Position numbers and translations under genes: made by a program. The notes below the pieces were generated by a model. That model was not told the origin of the DNA, searched no databases, and saw only the letters and a program-made list of their open reading frames with translations. Shown piece after piece: positions 41,672-51,324 of a DNA stretch of 64,000 nucleotides; position 1 is the first letter of the stretch, and each line of letters opens with the position of its first letter. The stretch lies in assembly GCF_002117935.1 (NCBI RefSeq), contig NZ_BDJE01000042.1:1-64000 (forward strand). Direction: 5' to 3'. The DNA is from Nocardioides sp. PD653-B2. GTDB lineage: Bacteria; Actinomycetota; Actinomycetes; Propionibacteriales; Nocardioidaceae.

Positions 41672-43438
41672 TTGCGACCGACCCGATCGACGCCCCGCGG
41701 TTCCCGGCGCGGCTCTCCCCAGCTGCGGCTGCGCGTGGGGTTCGTCGTCATCGCGATGGCCCTCTCGGTCTTCGGGGCGCGCCTGGTCCAGCTCCAGGGC
41801 CTGGACCCCAACTCGTACGCCGAGATGGCGGCCGCCGAGGGCCTGGTCGAGGTCGACCTGCCCGCGGCGCGCGGCGACATCCTGGACCGCAACGGCGAGC
41901 CGCTGGCCGACTCCGTCGCCGGCCTGATGGTCGTCGCGGACCCGCAGATGACCGCCGACCGGGCACCCGAGCTCGCGAAGTTCCTCTACAAGCGCCTCCA
42001 CGTCGACTACGCGAGCACGCTCGCCAAGCTGCGCGAGCAGGGCAGCCGGTTCGAGTACATCGCGCGTCGCGTGCCGTCGACCCGGGCGACCCAGGTCGTC
42101 GACGCCGCAGCCGAGGCCGGCTTCAAGGGTCTCGACACCCGGCGCGACCCACTGCGCGACTACCCGGCCGGCGACGTCGCGGCCAACCTGGTCGGCTTCA
42201 TGGGCACCGACGAGCCGCTGGCCGGTCTCGAGCGCACCTTCGACGAGCAGCTGGCCGGCACCGACGGCTCGGCGAAGTACGAGGTCGGCGGCGGCAACCG
42301 GATCCCGCTCGGCGACAACACCGTGACCGAGCCGGTCGACGGCCAGGACCTCCACACCACCATTGACCTCGACCTCCAGTGGTACACCCAGCGGGTGCTC
42401 CGCCAGACCGTGGAGTCCTCGCGGGCCGAGTCCGGCTTCGCGGTCGTCATGGACACCCGGACCGGCGAGCTGCTCGCGATCGCCGACGACCCGACGTTCG
42501 ACTCCAACGCGCCCACGGAGTCGCCCAAGGCCGACCTCGGCTCGCGGGCGATGCAGGACGTCTACGAGCCCGGCTCGGTCGAGAAGGTGCTGACGCTCAG
42601 CTCCCTCATCGATCTCGGCGAGGTGACGCCGCGCACCCGGATCCAGGTGCCGAGCCAGCTCGACGACGGCGGCACCCACCCGATCCACGACTGGTTCTCG
42701 CACGGGACCATCAGGCTGACGCTGGCCGGCGTGATCGCCAAGTCCTCCAACATCGGCACGGTGCTCGCGTCGAAGCGCTTCGAGGACGGGCAGCTGCGCT
42801 CCTACCTCGAGAGCTTCGGCCTGGGCCGGCGCACCGACATCGGCGTGCGCGGCGAGACCCCCGGCATCCTCCCCGACGACAGCCTCTGGACCCCGCAGAC
42901 CCAGGACCGCATCGCGTTCGGCCAGTCGCTGTCCGTGAACGCCGTCCAGATGGCCGCAGCGGTCAACACCATCGCGAACGACGGCGTGCGGATCTCCCCG
43001 AGCCTGATCGAGGGCTCGGCCACCACCGAGGACGGGGCCGTGGTCGGCACCGACCACGCCACCAAGCACCGCGTGATCAGCATCTCCGCCGCGCGCCAGA
43101 CGGCGCACATGATGGAGCGCGTCGTCGACCCCGACGTCGGCGTCGCGCCGGCTGCCGCGGTGCCGGGCTACCGGGTGGCCGGCAAGACCGGTACGGCGCA
43201 GCGCGTCGGCGCCGAGTGCGGCTGCTACGACGGCACCTTCACGGTGTCGTTCGCCGGCTTCGCTCCGGCCGACGACCCACGCTTCACGATCTACGTCGTG
43301 GTCCAGAACCCCGGCAACGGCGGTGGCGGTGGCTCGGTCGCCGGCCCGGCGTTCGCGAAGATCATGAGCTACGCCCTGCGGCGCTACGCCGTCCCGCCGA
43401 CCGGCACGCCCCCGTCCCGCCTGCCGGTCGAGTGGTAG
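41672..43438 (+). CDS. ftsI: Septal penicillin-binding protein (transpeptidase)
   Basis: A 588-residue class B PBP that cross-links septal peptidoglycan with FtsW. TTG 41672 is the likely start. One N-terminal transmembrane segment (VGFVVIAMALSVFGARLV) is followed by the dimerisation domain and the transpeptidase: SVEK (Ser302, Lys305), SSN (360-362), and KTG (507-509). No C-terminal PASTA domain is present, unlike PBP2x. The cysteine pair AECGCYDG near 519 is unusual and could form a disulfide outside. The gene is 14 bases after ftsL and 13 before murE. Confidence 0.95.
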   Translation: MRPTRSTPRGSRRGSPQLRLRVGFVVIAMALSVFGARLVQLQGLDPNSYAEMAAAEGLVEVDLPAARGDILDRNGEPLADSVAGLMVVADPQMTADRAPELAKFLYKRLHVDYASTLAKLREQGSRFEYIARRVPSTRATQVVDAAAEAGFKGLDTRRDPLRDYPAGDVAANLVGFMGTDEPLAGLERTFDEQLAGTDGSAKYEVGGGNRIPLGDNTVTEPVDGQDLHTTIDLDLQWYTQRVLRQTVESSRAESGFAVVMDTRTGELLAIADDPTFDSNAPTESPKADLGSRAMQDVYEPGSVEKVLTLSSLIDLGEVTPRTRIQVPSQLDDGGTHPIHDWFSHGTIRLTLAGVIAKSSNIGTVLASKRFEDGQLRSYLESFGLGRRTDIGVRGETPGILPDDSLWTPQTQDRIAFGQSLSVNAVQMAAAVNTIANDGVRISPSLIEGSATTEDGAVVGTDHATKHRVISISAARQTAHMMERVVDPDVGVAPAAAVPGYRVAGKTGTAQRVGAECGCYDGTFTVSFAGFAPADDPRFTIYVVVQNPGNGGGGGSVAGPAFAKIMSYALRRYAVPPTGTPPSRLPVEW

Positions 43439-43451
43439 ATAGCCTCGACCG

Positions 43452-44981
43452 GTGAGTGACGACCCCATCGCGGCTGCCCGACCGCGACACCCGGTGCGGA
43501 CGCCGCTCCCGACCCTCGTGGACTGGCTGACGACCGTCGATCCCGGCAGCTCGCTGCGCGGCGACGCCGGCGGCGTGGAGCTGAGCGGGGTGTCCCTCAG
43601 CTCGCAGCGGATCCTGCCCGGTGACCTGTACGCCGCCCTGCCCGGCACCCGCGCGCACGGCATCGACTTCGCGCCCGCGGCGGTCGAGGCCGGCGCCGTC
43701 GCGATCCTGACCGACCCGGCCGGGGCGGCCCTCGCCGAGGCCGCGCGCACCGCCGTGCCCCTGCTCGTCGTGGACCACCCGCGCGGCGTCCTCGGCCGGC
43801 TCGCGGCGCGGGTGTACGGCGAGCCGGCGGCGTCGATGCGGATGATCGGCGTGACCGGCACCCAGGGCAAGACGACCAGCACCCGGCTGCTCGTGAGCGG
43901 CCTCGAGCAGGCCGGCGTCCGGGCCGCGGTGATCGGCACCGTGGGGACCCGCATCGCCGGCGACGACCTGAAGACGACGCTGACGACGCCCGAGGCGCCC
44001 GACCTGCACGGCCTCTTCGCGATGATGCTCGAGCGGGACGTGGAGGTCTGCGCGATGGAGGTCTCCAGCCACGCGCTGGTGATGGGTCGGGTCGACGGCG
44101 TCGTCTTCGACGTCGCGGTCTTCCTCAACCTCGGCCGCGACCACCTCGACTTCCACCGCGACCTGGACGACTACTTCGACGCGAAGGCCTCGCTGTTCAC
44201 GCCCGAGCGCGCCCGGCTCGGCCTGGTCAACGTCGACGACGAGCACGGCCGGCTCCTGCTGGAGCGGGCGACCGTCCCGCTGCGCACCTTCTCGACCGAG
44301 GGCGCCGACGCCGACTGGCGGGTCTCCGACATCGAGCTGAGTGCCGAGGGCTCGGCGTTCGTCGTCACCACGCCGACCGGCGACCGGATCTCCGCTGGCT
44401 GCCCGCTGCCCGGCGACTTCAACGTGTCCAACACCCTCGCCGCGATCGCGGCCGCGGGGGAGGCCGGGCTCGACCCGGCCGTGGTGGCGGCCGGCATCGC
44501 CGACGGCGGGGGAGTCCCCGGCCGGCTGGAGCGGGTCGTCGCCGGCCAGGACTTCGTGGCCGTCGTCGACTACGCCCACAAGCCCGACGCGGTCGAGGCC
44601 GCGATCCGGACCCTCCGCCCGCTGACGGAGGGCCGCGTCATCGTGGTGCTGGGTGCGGGCGGCGACCGCGATCCCGGCAAGCGCCCGATCATGGCCGAGA
44701 TCGCCGCGCGGCTGGCCGACGTCCTCATCGTCACCGACGACAACCCGCGCACGGAGGACCCCGCCGCCATCCGTGCGGCCATGCTCGCCGGCATCACCGG
44801 ACCCGGCGCGGAGGTCGTCGAGATCGGCGACCGTCGGGCCGCGATCCGCGAGGCCGTCGGACGCGCCCGGCCGGGCGACATCGTGCTGGTCGCCGGCAAG
44901 GGGCACGAGACCGGCCAGGAGATCGCCGGCGTCGTGCACCCCTTCGACGACCGTCAGGTTGTCCGGGAGGCGATGGCATGA
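43452..44981 (+). CDS. murE: UDP-MurNAc-tripeptide synthetase (diaminopimelate-adding)
   Basis: A 509-residue Mur ligase. The ATP-binding P-loop is GTQGKTTST, and a carbamylated-Lys/metal-binding region follows. D430-N431-P432-R433 is the DNPR motif that selects diaminopimelate rather than lysine. Nocardioides cell walls carry LL-diaminopimelate, so this enzyme probably uses the LL-isomer, which the motif alone cannot tell. It overlaps murF by four bases. GTG 43452 is the start. Confidence 0.94.
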   Translation: MSDDPIAAARPRHPVRTPLPTLVDWLTTVDPGSSLRGDAGGVELSGVSLSSQRILPGDLYAALPGTRAHGIDFAPAAVEAGAVAILTDPAGAALAEAARTAVPLLVVDHPRGVLGRLAARVYGEPAASMRMIGVTGTQGKTTSTRLLVSGLEQAGVRAAVIGTVGTRIAGDDLKTTLTTPEAPDLHGLFAMMLERDVEVCAMEVSSHALVMGRVDGVVFDVAVFLNLGRDHLDFHRDLDDYFDAKASLFTPERARLGLVNVDDEHGRLLLERATVPLRTFSTEGADADWRVSDIELSAEGSAFVVTTPTGDRISAGCPLPGDFNVSNTLAAIAAAGEAGLDPAVVAAGIADGGGVPGRLERVVAGQDFVAVVDYAHKPDAVEAAIRTLRPLTEGRVIVVLGAGGDRDPGKRPIMAEIAARLADVLIVTDDNPRTEDPAAIRAAMLAGITGPGAEVVEIGDRRAAIREAVGRARPGDIVLVAGKGHETGQEIAGVVHPFDDRQVVREAMA

Positions 44982-46372
44982 TCCCCATGACCTTGGCCGC
45001 GATCGCCACCGCGGTCGGCGGCACCGTCGACGGGCCCGCCGACCTCGTCGTCGACGGACCCGCCTACGTCAACAGCCGCGAGCCCGTCCCCGGCGGGCTC
45101 TTCGTCGCCGTCGTCGGGGAGCGGGTCGACGGCCACGACTACGTGGCCGGGGCGCACGCCGTGCTCGGGTCCCGCACCACCGGCGTCCCCACGGTCCTCG
45201 TCGACGACCCGGTGGTCGCGCTGGGCCGCCTCGCCCGCCACGTGCTCGGCCGGATCGACGCGACCGTGCTGGCGCTGACCGGCTCGCAGGGCAAGACCGG
45301 CACCAAGGACTACCTCGCACAGGTGCTCGCGACCGCGGGACCCACCGTGGCGACCGCCGGCAACAACAACAACGAGATCGGCGTCCCGCTCACCGTGCTG
45401 CGCGCCGACGAGACCACCGACCACCTCGTGGTCGAGATGGGGGCCCGCGGGATCGGGCACATCGCCTACCTCTGCGAGATCGCGCCGCCCCAGGTGGCCG
45501 CGGTCCTCAACGTCGGCACCGCCCACGTCGGCGAGTTCGGCAGCCGGGAGGCGATCGCCGCCGCCAAGGGCGAGATCGTCGAGGCGCTGCCGCCCGAGGG
45601 CACGGCGGTGCTCAACGCCGACGACGACCTCACCGCACCGATGGCGTCCCGCACCGCGGCCCGCACCCTGACGTTCGGGACCGCTGGCGACGTCGCGTGG
45701 CGCGGGGTCGAGCTCGACGACCTCGGCCGGCCCGCCTTCGAGCTCGGGTACGACGGCGCCTGGCTCCCGGTGCGGCTGCGCGAGAGCGGCGCCCACCAGG
45801 TCCTCAACGCGGCGGCGGCGGCCGCGATGGCCCTCGCCGCAGGCCTCCCGCTCGAGCAGATCGCGACCGCGCTGTCCGCGGCCACGTCGGCCTCGCCGAT
45901 GCGCATGGAGCTGCACGAGCGCGCCGACGGGCTGGTCGTGATCAACGACGCCTACAACGCCAACCCGGCGTCGATGACTGCGGCGATCCAGGCGCTGGTG
46001 GCGATCGGTGGCCGCCGCGCGCGTCGTACCGTCGCCGTCCTCGGCGAGATGCGCGAGCTCGGCGAGGGCTCCCACGCCGCCCACGTCGAGGTCGGGGGAG
46101 TCGCGGCCGGGGCGGGCGTCGACGTGCTCGTCGTCGTCGGCGAGCCCGCGGCCGGGATCGCTGAAGGGGCCCGCGCCGTCGACGGCTGGGGCGGTGAGGC
46201 GATCCTCACGGCGGGGCGCGACGAGGCACTGCTCTGGGTGCGCGAGAATGTCGCGGCGGCAGACGTCGTCCTGGTCAAGGCGTCCAACGGCGTCGCGCTG
46301 TGGCCGGTCGCCGACGCATTGCTGGATCACGGGCCGGAGGGACAGGTGGAGGGAGAGGTGGGCGCGTCATGA
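44978..46372 (+). CDS. murF: UDP-MurNAc-pentapeptide synthetase
   Basis: A 464-residue Mur ligase that adds D-Ala-D-Ala to the tripeptide. The P-loop is GSQGKTGTKDYL, and the central NNNNEIGVPLT and MGARGIGHI patterns are typical of MurF, as is NDAYNANPASM in the C-terminal domain. It starts within the murE stop (ATGA) and overlaps mraY in the same way, so the three are translated as a coupled set. Confidence 0.94.
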   Translation: MIPMTLAAIATAVGGTVDGPADLVVDGPAYVNSREPVPGGLFVAVVGERVDGHDYVAGAHAVLGSRTTGVPTVLVDDPVVALGRLARHVLGRIDATVLALTGSQGKTGTKDYLAQVLATAGPTVATAGNNNNEIGVPLTVLRADETTDHLVVEMGARGIGHIAYLCEIAPPQVAAVLNVGTAHVGEFGSREAIAAAKGEIVEALPPEGTAVLNADDDLTAPMASRTAARTLTFGTAGDVAWRGVELDDLGRPAFELGYDGAWLPVRLRESGAHQVLNAAAAAAMALAAGLPLEQIATALSAATSASPMRMELHERADGLVVINDAYNANPASMTAAIQALVAIGGRRARRTVAVLGEMRELGEGSHAAHVEVGGVAAGAGVDVLVVVGEPAAGIAEGARAVDGWGGEAILTAGRDEALLWVRENVAAADVVLVKASNGVALWPVADALLDHGPEGQVEGEVGAS

Positions 46373-47478
46373 GAGCCATCCTGTTCGGCGGTGGCCTGGC
46401 CCTGCTCATCTCGCTGCTCGGCACCCGCGTGGCGATCAACCTCTTCACCCAGTGGGGCTACGGCCAGGAGATCCGCGACGACGGGCCGACCAGCCACCAC
46501 ACGAAGCGCGGCACGCCCACGATGGGCGGCGTGGTCATCATCCTGGCGACGGTGATCGGCTACTTCTCCGCGAAGCTGATCACCCAGGACATGCCCTCGG
46601 CCTCCGCGCTCCTGCTGCTCTTCCTCTTCGTCGGGATGGGCATGGTGGGGTTCCTCGACGACTACATCAAGATCTCCAAGCAGCGCAGCCTCGGCCTGCG
46701 CAGCAAGGCGAAGATGATCGGCCAGACCGTCATCGCCCTCGTGTTCGGCGCGCTCGCGCTGTCGCCGTGGCTCGAGGACGCCAACGGCCGCACGCCGGCC
46801 TCCGAGAAGATCTCGTTCCTGCGCGAGATCGACTGGCTCGCGCTGCCCATGGTGCTCGCGGTGATCCTGATCTGGCTGATCATCACGGGCACCAGCAACG
46901 CCGTGAACCTCACCGACGGCCTCGACGGCCTCGCGACCGGTGCCTGCGTGATGGTCTTCGGCGCCTACATGCTCGTGAACATCTGGCAGAGCAACCAGTT
47001 CTGCCAGGACAACCCCGGGCCGCTCTGTTACAACGTCCGAGATCCGCTCGACCTCGCGATCGTCGCCGCCGCGATCACCGGAGCCTGCTTCGGGTTCCTG
47101 TGGTGGAACGCCTCGCCGGCCGCGATCTTCATGGGCGACACCGGGTCGCTGTCGCTCGGCGCGGCGCTGGCCGGTCTGGCGATCCTCACCCGCACGGAGC
47201 TGCTGCTGGTCATCCTCGGCGGCCTGTTCCTCGTGATCACGCTGTCGGTGATGGTGCAGGTCGGCTTCTTCAAGCTCTCCCGGAGGTCCGGGCTGGTTCA
47301 GAAGGTGTTCCGCGTGGAGCCCGGCCACCGGGTCTTCCGGATGGCGCCGCTCCAGCACCACTTCGAGCTCCTCGGCTGGGAGCAGGTCACGATCGTGATC
47401 CGCTTCTGGATCATCACCGGCCTCTGCGTCGCCGCGGGCCTGGGCGTCTTCTACGCCGAGTGGGTGGCACGACTGTGA
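46369..47478 (+). CDS. mraY: Phospho-MurNAc-pentapeptide translocase
   Basis: A 369-residue integral membrane enzyme with ten predicted transmembrane segments. It transfers phospho-MurNAc-pentapeptide to undecaprenyl phosphate, making lipid I. Active-site motifs are DDYIKISKQRSLGL, NAVNLTDGLDGLATG and MGDTGSLSLG, plus the HHF-type loop (LQHHFELLGWEQ). ATG 46369 overlaps the murF stop. Confidence 0.95.
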   Translation: MRAILFGGGLALLISLLGTRVAINLFTQWGYGQEIRDDGPTSHHTKRGTPTMGGVVIILATVIGYFSAKLITQDMPSASALLLLFLFVGMGMVGFLDDYIKISKQRSLGLRSKAKMIGQTVIALVFGALALSPWLEDANGRTPASEKISFLREIDWLALPMVLAVILIWLIITGTSNAVNLTDGLDGLATGACVMVFGAYMLVNIWQSNQFCQDNPGPLCYNVRDPLDLAIVAAAITGACFGFLWWNASPAAIFMGDTGSLSLGAALAGLAILTRTELLLVILGGLFLVITLSVMVQVGFFKLSRRSGLVQKVFRVEPGHRVFRMAPLQHHFELLGWEQVTIVIRFWIITGLCVAAGLGVFYAEWVARL

Positions 47479-47488
47479 GTCCCCTGCC

Positions 47489-48943
47489 ATGAATCCGGAG
47501 AGCCTTGGACGGCATGACTCCTGGGAAGGCGTGCGGGCCGTCGTGGCCGGCTTCGGGGTCTCCGGCTTCGCTGCTGCCGACAACCTCAACCACCTGGGTG
47601 CCCAGGTGATCGCGCTCGACGAGTCCGACGCCGGCGACCGTCCCGAGAAGGCGGAGCTGCTGGAGGTGCTCGGCGCCGACGTACGCCTCGGCGCCGGCAG
47701 CACCCTCACGCTGCCCGACGACGTCGACCTGGTCGTCACGTCGCCCGGCTGGAAGCCCACGGCCCCGTTGCTCGCCCAGGCGCGCGAGCGCGGCATCCCG
47801 ATCTGGGGCGAGGTCGAGCTCGCGTGGCGCCTGCGCGACCCGAACCACGACACCCCGTGGCTCTGCGTCACCGGCACCAACGGCAAGACCACGACGGTCC
47901 AGATGCTCGACGCGATCCTCAAGGCCGCCGGGCTGCGCAGCATCGCCGTCGGCAACGTGGGCCTGCCGATCGTGGAGGCGGTGATGGACCCCGAGCCGTA
48001 CGACGTGTTCGCGGTCGAGCTCTCCAGCTTCCAGCTGCACTACACCGACTCCATGAGCGCCGAGGCCGCCGCCGTGCTCAACATCGCGGAGGACCACCTC
48101 GACTGGTACGACTCGATGGCGCAGTACGCCGCCGACAAGGGCAAGATCTACGAGCGCGTCCAGAAGGCCTGCGTCTACAACGTGGCCGACCCCGAGACCG
48201 AGCGGCTCGTCCGGGAGGCCGATGTGGTCGAGGGAGCCCGCGCGGTCGGCTTCACCCTCGGCATGCCGGGCGTCGGGATGCTCGGCGTCGTCGAGGACAT
48301 CCTCGCCGACCGGGCCTTCATCGAGGAGCGCGAGTCGAGCGCCGCCGAGCTCTGCACGCTGTCCGACCTGGCCAGCCAGGCCCCCCACAACGTGGCGAAC
48401 GCCCTGGCCGCCGCCGCGCTGGCGCGGGCCCACGGCGTCCCGCAGGCCGCGGTCCGCGACGGGCTGCGGTCGTTCCGTCCCGACGGCCACCGGATCGCGG
48501 TGGTGGGGGAGCGCGACGGGGTCACCTGGGTCGACGACTCCAAGGCCACCAACCCGCACGCCGCGCAGTCCTCGCTCCAGGCCTACGAGCACGTGGTCTG
48601 GGTCGCCGGCGGGCTGGCCAAGGGCGCCCAGTTCGACGACCTGGTGCGCACCGTCCGGGGCCGGCTCCGGGGCGCCGTGCTCCTCGGCCGCGACCGCGAC
48701 GTGATCGCCGCCGCGCTTTCGCGACACGCGCCGGATGTGCCCGTCATCGTGGTCGACGACGACGAGACTGGGGCCGTAGAAGGTGGACATGCCTCCATGG
48801 AGCGCGTCGTGGTGGCGGCTGCCGAGTTGGCCCGACCCGGCGACACGGTGCTGCTCGCTCCCGGATGTGCCTCCATGGACATGTTCACCGACTACGCCGA
48901 GCGCGGCAACGCGTTCGCCGAGGCCGTACGACGCAGGTTGTGA
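47489..48943 (+). CDS. murD: UDP-MurNAc-L-alanine--D-glutamate ligase
   Basis: A 484-residue Mur ligase. N-terminal AGFGVSGFAAADNL binds the UDP sugar, the ATP loop is GTNGKTTTVQML, and VFAVELSSFQLHY is the central Mur motif. NIAEDHLDWY provides metal-ligand residues, and DSKATNPHA marks the C-terminal domain. It acts between MurC and MurE. It starts ten bases after mraY. Confidence 0.94.
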   Translation: MNPESLGRHDSWEGVRAVVAGFGVSGFAAADNLNHLGAQVIALDESDAGDRPEKAELLEVLGADVRLGAGSTLTLPDDVDLVVTSPGWKPTAPLLAQARERGIPIWGEVELAWRLRDPNHDTPWLCVTGTNGKTTTVQMLDAILKAAGLRSIAVGNVGLPIVEAVMDPEPYDVFAVELSSFQLHYTDSMSAEAAAVLNIAEDHLDWYDSMAQYAADKGKIYERVQKACVYNVADPETERLVREADVVEGARAVGFTLGMPGVGMLGVVEDILADRAFIEERESSAAELCTLSDLASQAPHNVANALAAAALARAHGVPQAAVRDGLRSFRPDGHRIAVVGERDGVTWVDDSKATNPHAAQSSLQAYEHVVWVAGGLAKGAQFDDLVRTVRGRLRGAVLLGRDRDVIAAALSRHAPDVPVIVVDDDETGAVEGGHASMERVVVAAAELARPGDTVLLAPGCASMDMFTDYAERGNAFAEAVRRRL

Positions 48944-48973
48944 GCGAGGACTGACACCGAGAGGGGGACCGCG

Positions 48974-50230
48974 ATGACCACCGCGAACCCCCTCGACGAC
49001 CAGGTCGACGGTGCTCGCCGCCGGCCCGGTGTCCTCAGCTGGTACGACGCCGCCCGGCACGCGCTCGACCGGCCCCTCACGGCCTACTACCTGCTGCTCG
49101 GTGCCTCCGCGCTGCTGCTCACCATCGGTCTGATCATGGTGCTCAGCGCGTCGAGCGTGTACTCCTACAGGCAGAACGACGGCAACTCCTACGCCGTCGT
49201 CACGCGGCAGCTGATGTGGGTCGCGATCGGCGTGCCGTGTGCGTGGGTCGCCTCGCGGCTGTCGCACTCGTTCCTGCGCCGCGTCGCCTGGCTGGCGCTG
49301 ATCGTCTCGATCGTGCTGCTCGCGCTGACCCAGCTCGGCCTGGGCCGCACGGTCAACGGCAACACCAACTGGCTCGGGGTCGGCCCGTTCGTCGTCCAGC
49401 CCGCCGAGATCGCCAAGCTCTCGATCGTGCTGTGGGCGGCGCACATCTACGCCCTCAAGGAGAAGCGGCTGAGCAGCCTGCACGAGGTGCTCGTGCCCGT
49501 CGTCCCCGGCATGCTGGTCGTGGTCGCCCTGGTGGTCGTCGGCCACGACCTCGGCACCGCCCTGGTCCTGATGGCGATCCTGCTGGCGATGCTCTGGGTG
49601 GTCGGCGCCCCGGCCCGGTTGTTCTCCGTGTCGCTGACCGTGATCGGCGTCGTCGCGATCTGGCTGGCCTCGACCAGCGCCGAGCGGCGTCAGCGGCTGA
49701 CCAACTTCGCCGACCCGTTCAAGGACTTCCACAACGCCGGCTGGCAGCCCGCGCACGGCCTCTACGCGCTCTCGAGCGGCGGCTGGTTCGGTGAGGGCAT
49801 CGGTGCCAGCCGGCAGAAGTGGGGCGACCTGCCCGAGGCCCACACGGACTTCATCTTCGCGGTGCTCGGTGAGGAGCTCGGTCTGGTCGGCACCCTGCTC
49901 GTGGTCGCTCTTTTCCTGACCATCGCGTTCGCCGCGGTCCGGGTCGCCACTCATACGTCGGACCCGTTCGTCCGGTACGCGACGTTCGGCATCGTCGTCT
50001 GGCTGCTCGGCCAGATGATCATCAACGTCGGCATGGTGCTCGCCCTGCTCCCGGTGATCGGCATCCCGCTGCCGCTCGTGTCGTACGGCGGGTCCGCGCT
50101 GGTGCCCTCGCTGGTGGCCCTCGGTCTGCTGATCGGGTTCGCGCGCCGTGAACCCGAAGCGGCCCAGGCCCTGGCGCAGGGCAAGAAGGCACGCTCGGCC
50201 GGTCTCTCCGCGGGCCGCGTGTCCAACTAG
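48974..50230 (+). CDS. ftsW: Septal peptidoglycan polymerase FtsW (SEDS)
   Basis: A 418-residue SEDS glycosyltransferase with ten predicted transmembrane segments. It polymerises lipid II at the septum with FtsI. SEDS landmarks visible are VLSASS near the first helices, NTNWLGVGPFVVQPAEIAKL with the putative catalytic region, GLYALSSGGWFGEG, and PEAHTDFIFAVLGEELG. The short cytoplasmic C-terminus is basic. It follows murD and precedes murG by 11 bases. Confidence 0.93.
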   Translation: MTTANPLDDQVDGARRRPGVLSWYDAARHALDRPLTAYYLLLGASALLLTIGLIMVLSASSVYSYRQNDGNSYAVVTRQLMWVAIGVPCAWVASRLSHSFLRRVAWLALIVSIVLLALTQLGLGRTVNGNTNWLGVGPFVVQPAEIAKLSIVLWAAHIYALKEKRLSSLHEVLVPVVPGMLVVVALVVVGHDLGTALVLMAILLAMLWVVGAPARLFSVSLTVIGVVAIWLASTSAERRQRLTNFADPFKDFHNAGWQPAHGLYALSSGGWFGEGIGASRQKWGDLPEAHTDFIFAVLGEELGLVGTLLVVALFLTIAFAAVRVATHTSDPFVRYATFGIVVWLLGQMIINVGMVLALLPVIGIPLPLVSYGGSALVPSLVALGLLIGFARREPEAAQALAQGKKARSAGLSAGRVSN

Positions 50231-50241
50231 GGTTACTGCCG

Positions 50242-51324
50242 ATGCGCGTACTCCTCGCCGGCGGCGGCACCGCCGGCCACACCTCGCCCCTGCTCGCCAC
50301 CGCTGACGCCCTGCGCCGGATCCTGCCGGACGTCGAGATCACCTGTCTCGGCACGCCGCGTGGCCTCGAGAACAGGGTGGTCCCCGAGGCCGGCTACCCG
50401 CTCGAGCTGATCCCTCCGGTCCCGTTGCCGCGCCGGCCCAACGCCGACCTCCTCAAGGTGCCGGCCCGGCTGCGCGGTGCCGTGAAGGAGACGCTGGCGA
50501 TCGTCGACCGGCTGCAGCCCGACGTCGTCGTCGGCTACGGCGGCTACGTCTCGATGCCGGCCTACCTCGCCGCGCGCCGGCGCAGGCTGCCGCTGGTGGT
50601 CCACGAGCAGAATGCCGTGCCCGGCCTGGCCAACAAGGTCGGCGCCCGGGTCGCCACCCGGGTGGCGGTCAGCTTCCACGACACCCCGCTGCCCCGAGCC
50701 GAGTACGTCGGCCTCCCCATCCGCACGATGATCTCCGGCCTCGACCGGGCAGCCCGGCGCGCCGAGGGGCGGGCCTTCTTCGGCCTGGACCCCGACCGGC
50801 CGACGCTGCTGGTCACCGGCGGGTCGCAGGGCGCCCGCCGCCTCAACCAGGCGGTGTCCGGGGCGGCCGCCGCGCTGGCCGCGGCCGGCGTCCAGGTCCT
50901 CCACGTCGTCGGCCCGCAGGGCGAGGCCACCCCCGCCGCCGGCGAGGGAGCGAGCGCGCCGTACGTCATCGTCGACTTCGTGGACCGGATGGACCTGGCC
51001 TACGCCGCCGCCGACCTGGTGGTCTGCCGGGCCGGGGCGTCCAGCGTCACCGAGGCCGCCGCGGTCGGGCTGCCCGCGGTGTTCGTGCCGCTGCCGATCG
51101 GCAACGGCGAGCAGGAGCACAACGCGCGGCCGGTCGTCGACGCCGGCGGCGGGCTGATGGTCATGGACGCCGACCTCACCGCGGAGTGGGTCGCGGCGAC
51201 CGTCCCCGGGCTCGCCACCGACGCGGGCCGGCTGGCCGCCATGGGTGCCGCGGCGTCGTCGCTCATCCCGCGCGACGCCGACGAGAAGCTGGCCCGGATG
51301 GTCATCGAGGCAGCCGCCCGATGA
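50242..51324 (+). CDS. murG: Undecaprenyldiphospho-muramoylpentapeptide GlcNAc transferase
   Basis: A 360-residue GT28 glycosyltransferase that converts lipid I to lipid II at the membrane. The N-terminal LAGGGTAGHTSPLLA is the lipid-acceptor/diphosphate loop. GYGGYVSMPA, HEQNAVPGLANK, VTGGSQGARRLNQ and the C-terminal RAGASSVTEAAAVG followed by QEHNA match MurG. It overlaps murC by four bases. Confidence 0.95.
   Translation: MRVLLAGGGTAGHTSPLLATADALRRILPDVEITCLGTPRGLENRVVPEAGYPLELIPPVPLPRRPNADLLKVPARLRGAVKETLAIVDRLQPDVVVGYGGYVSMPAYLAARRRRLPLVVHEQNAVPGLANKVGARVATRVAVSFHDTPLPRAEYVGLPIRTMISGLDRAARRAEGRAFFGLDPDRPTLLVTGGSQGARRLNQAVSGAAAALAAAGVQVLHVVGPQGEATPAAGEGASAPYVIVDFVDRMDLAYAAADLVVCRAGASSVTEAAAVGLPAVFVPLPIGNGEQEHNARPVVDAGGGLMVMDADLTAEWVAATVPGLATDAGRLAAMGAAASSLIPRDADEKLARMVIEAAAR

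Noticed and set aside
41372..44128. 918-residue open frame antisense to ftsI and murE
   Set aside because: Gly/Arg/Val-rich shadow frame of two well-recognised genes, with no recognisable domain.
47414..49954. 846-residue open frame antisense to murD and ftsW
   Set aside because: Composition and position mark it as a shadow frame of the two conserved genes.
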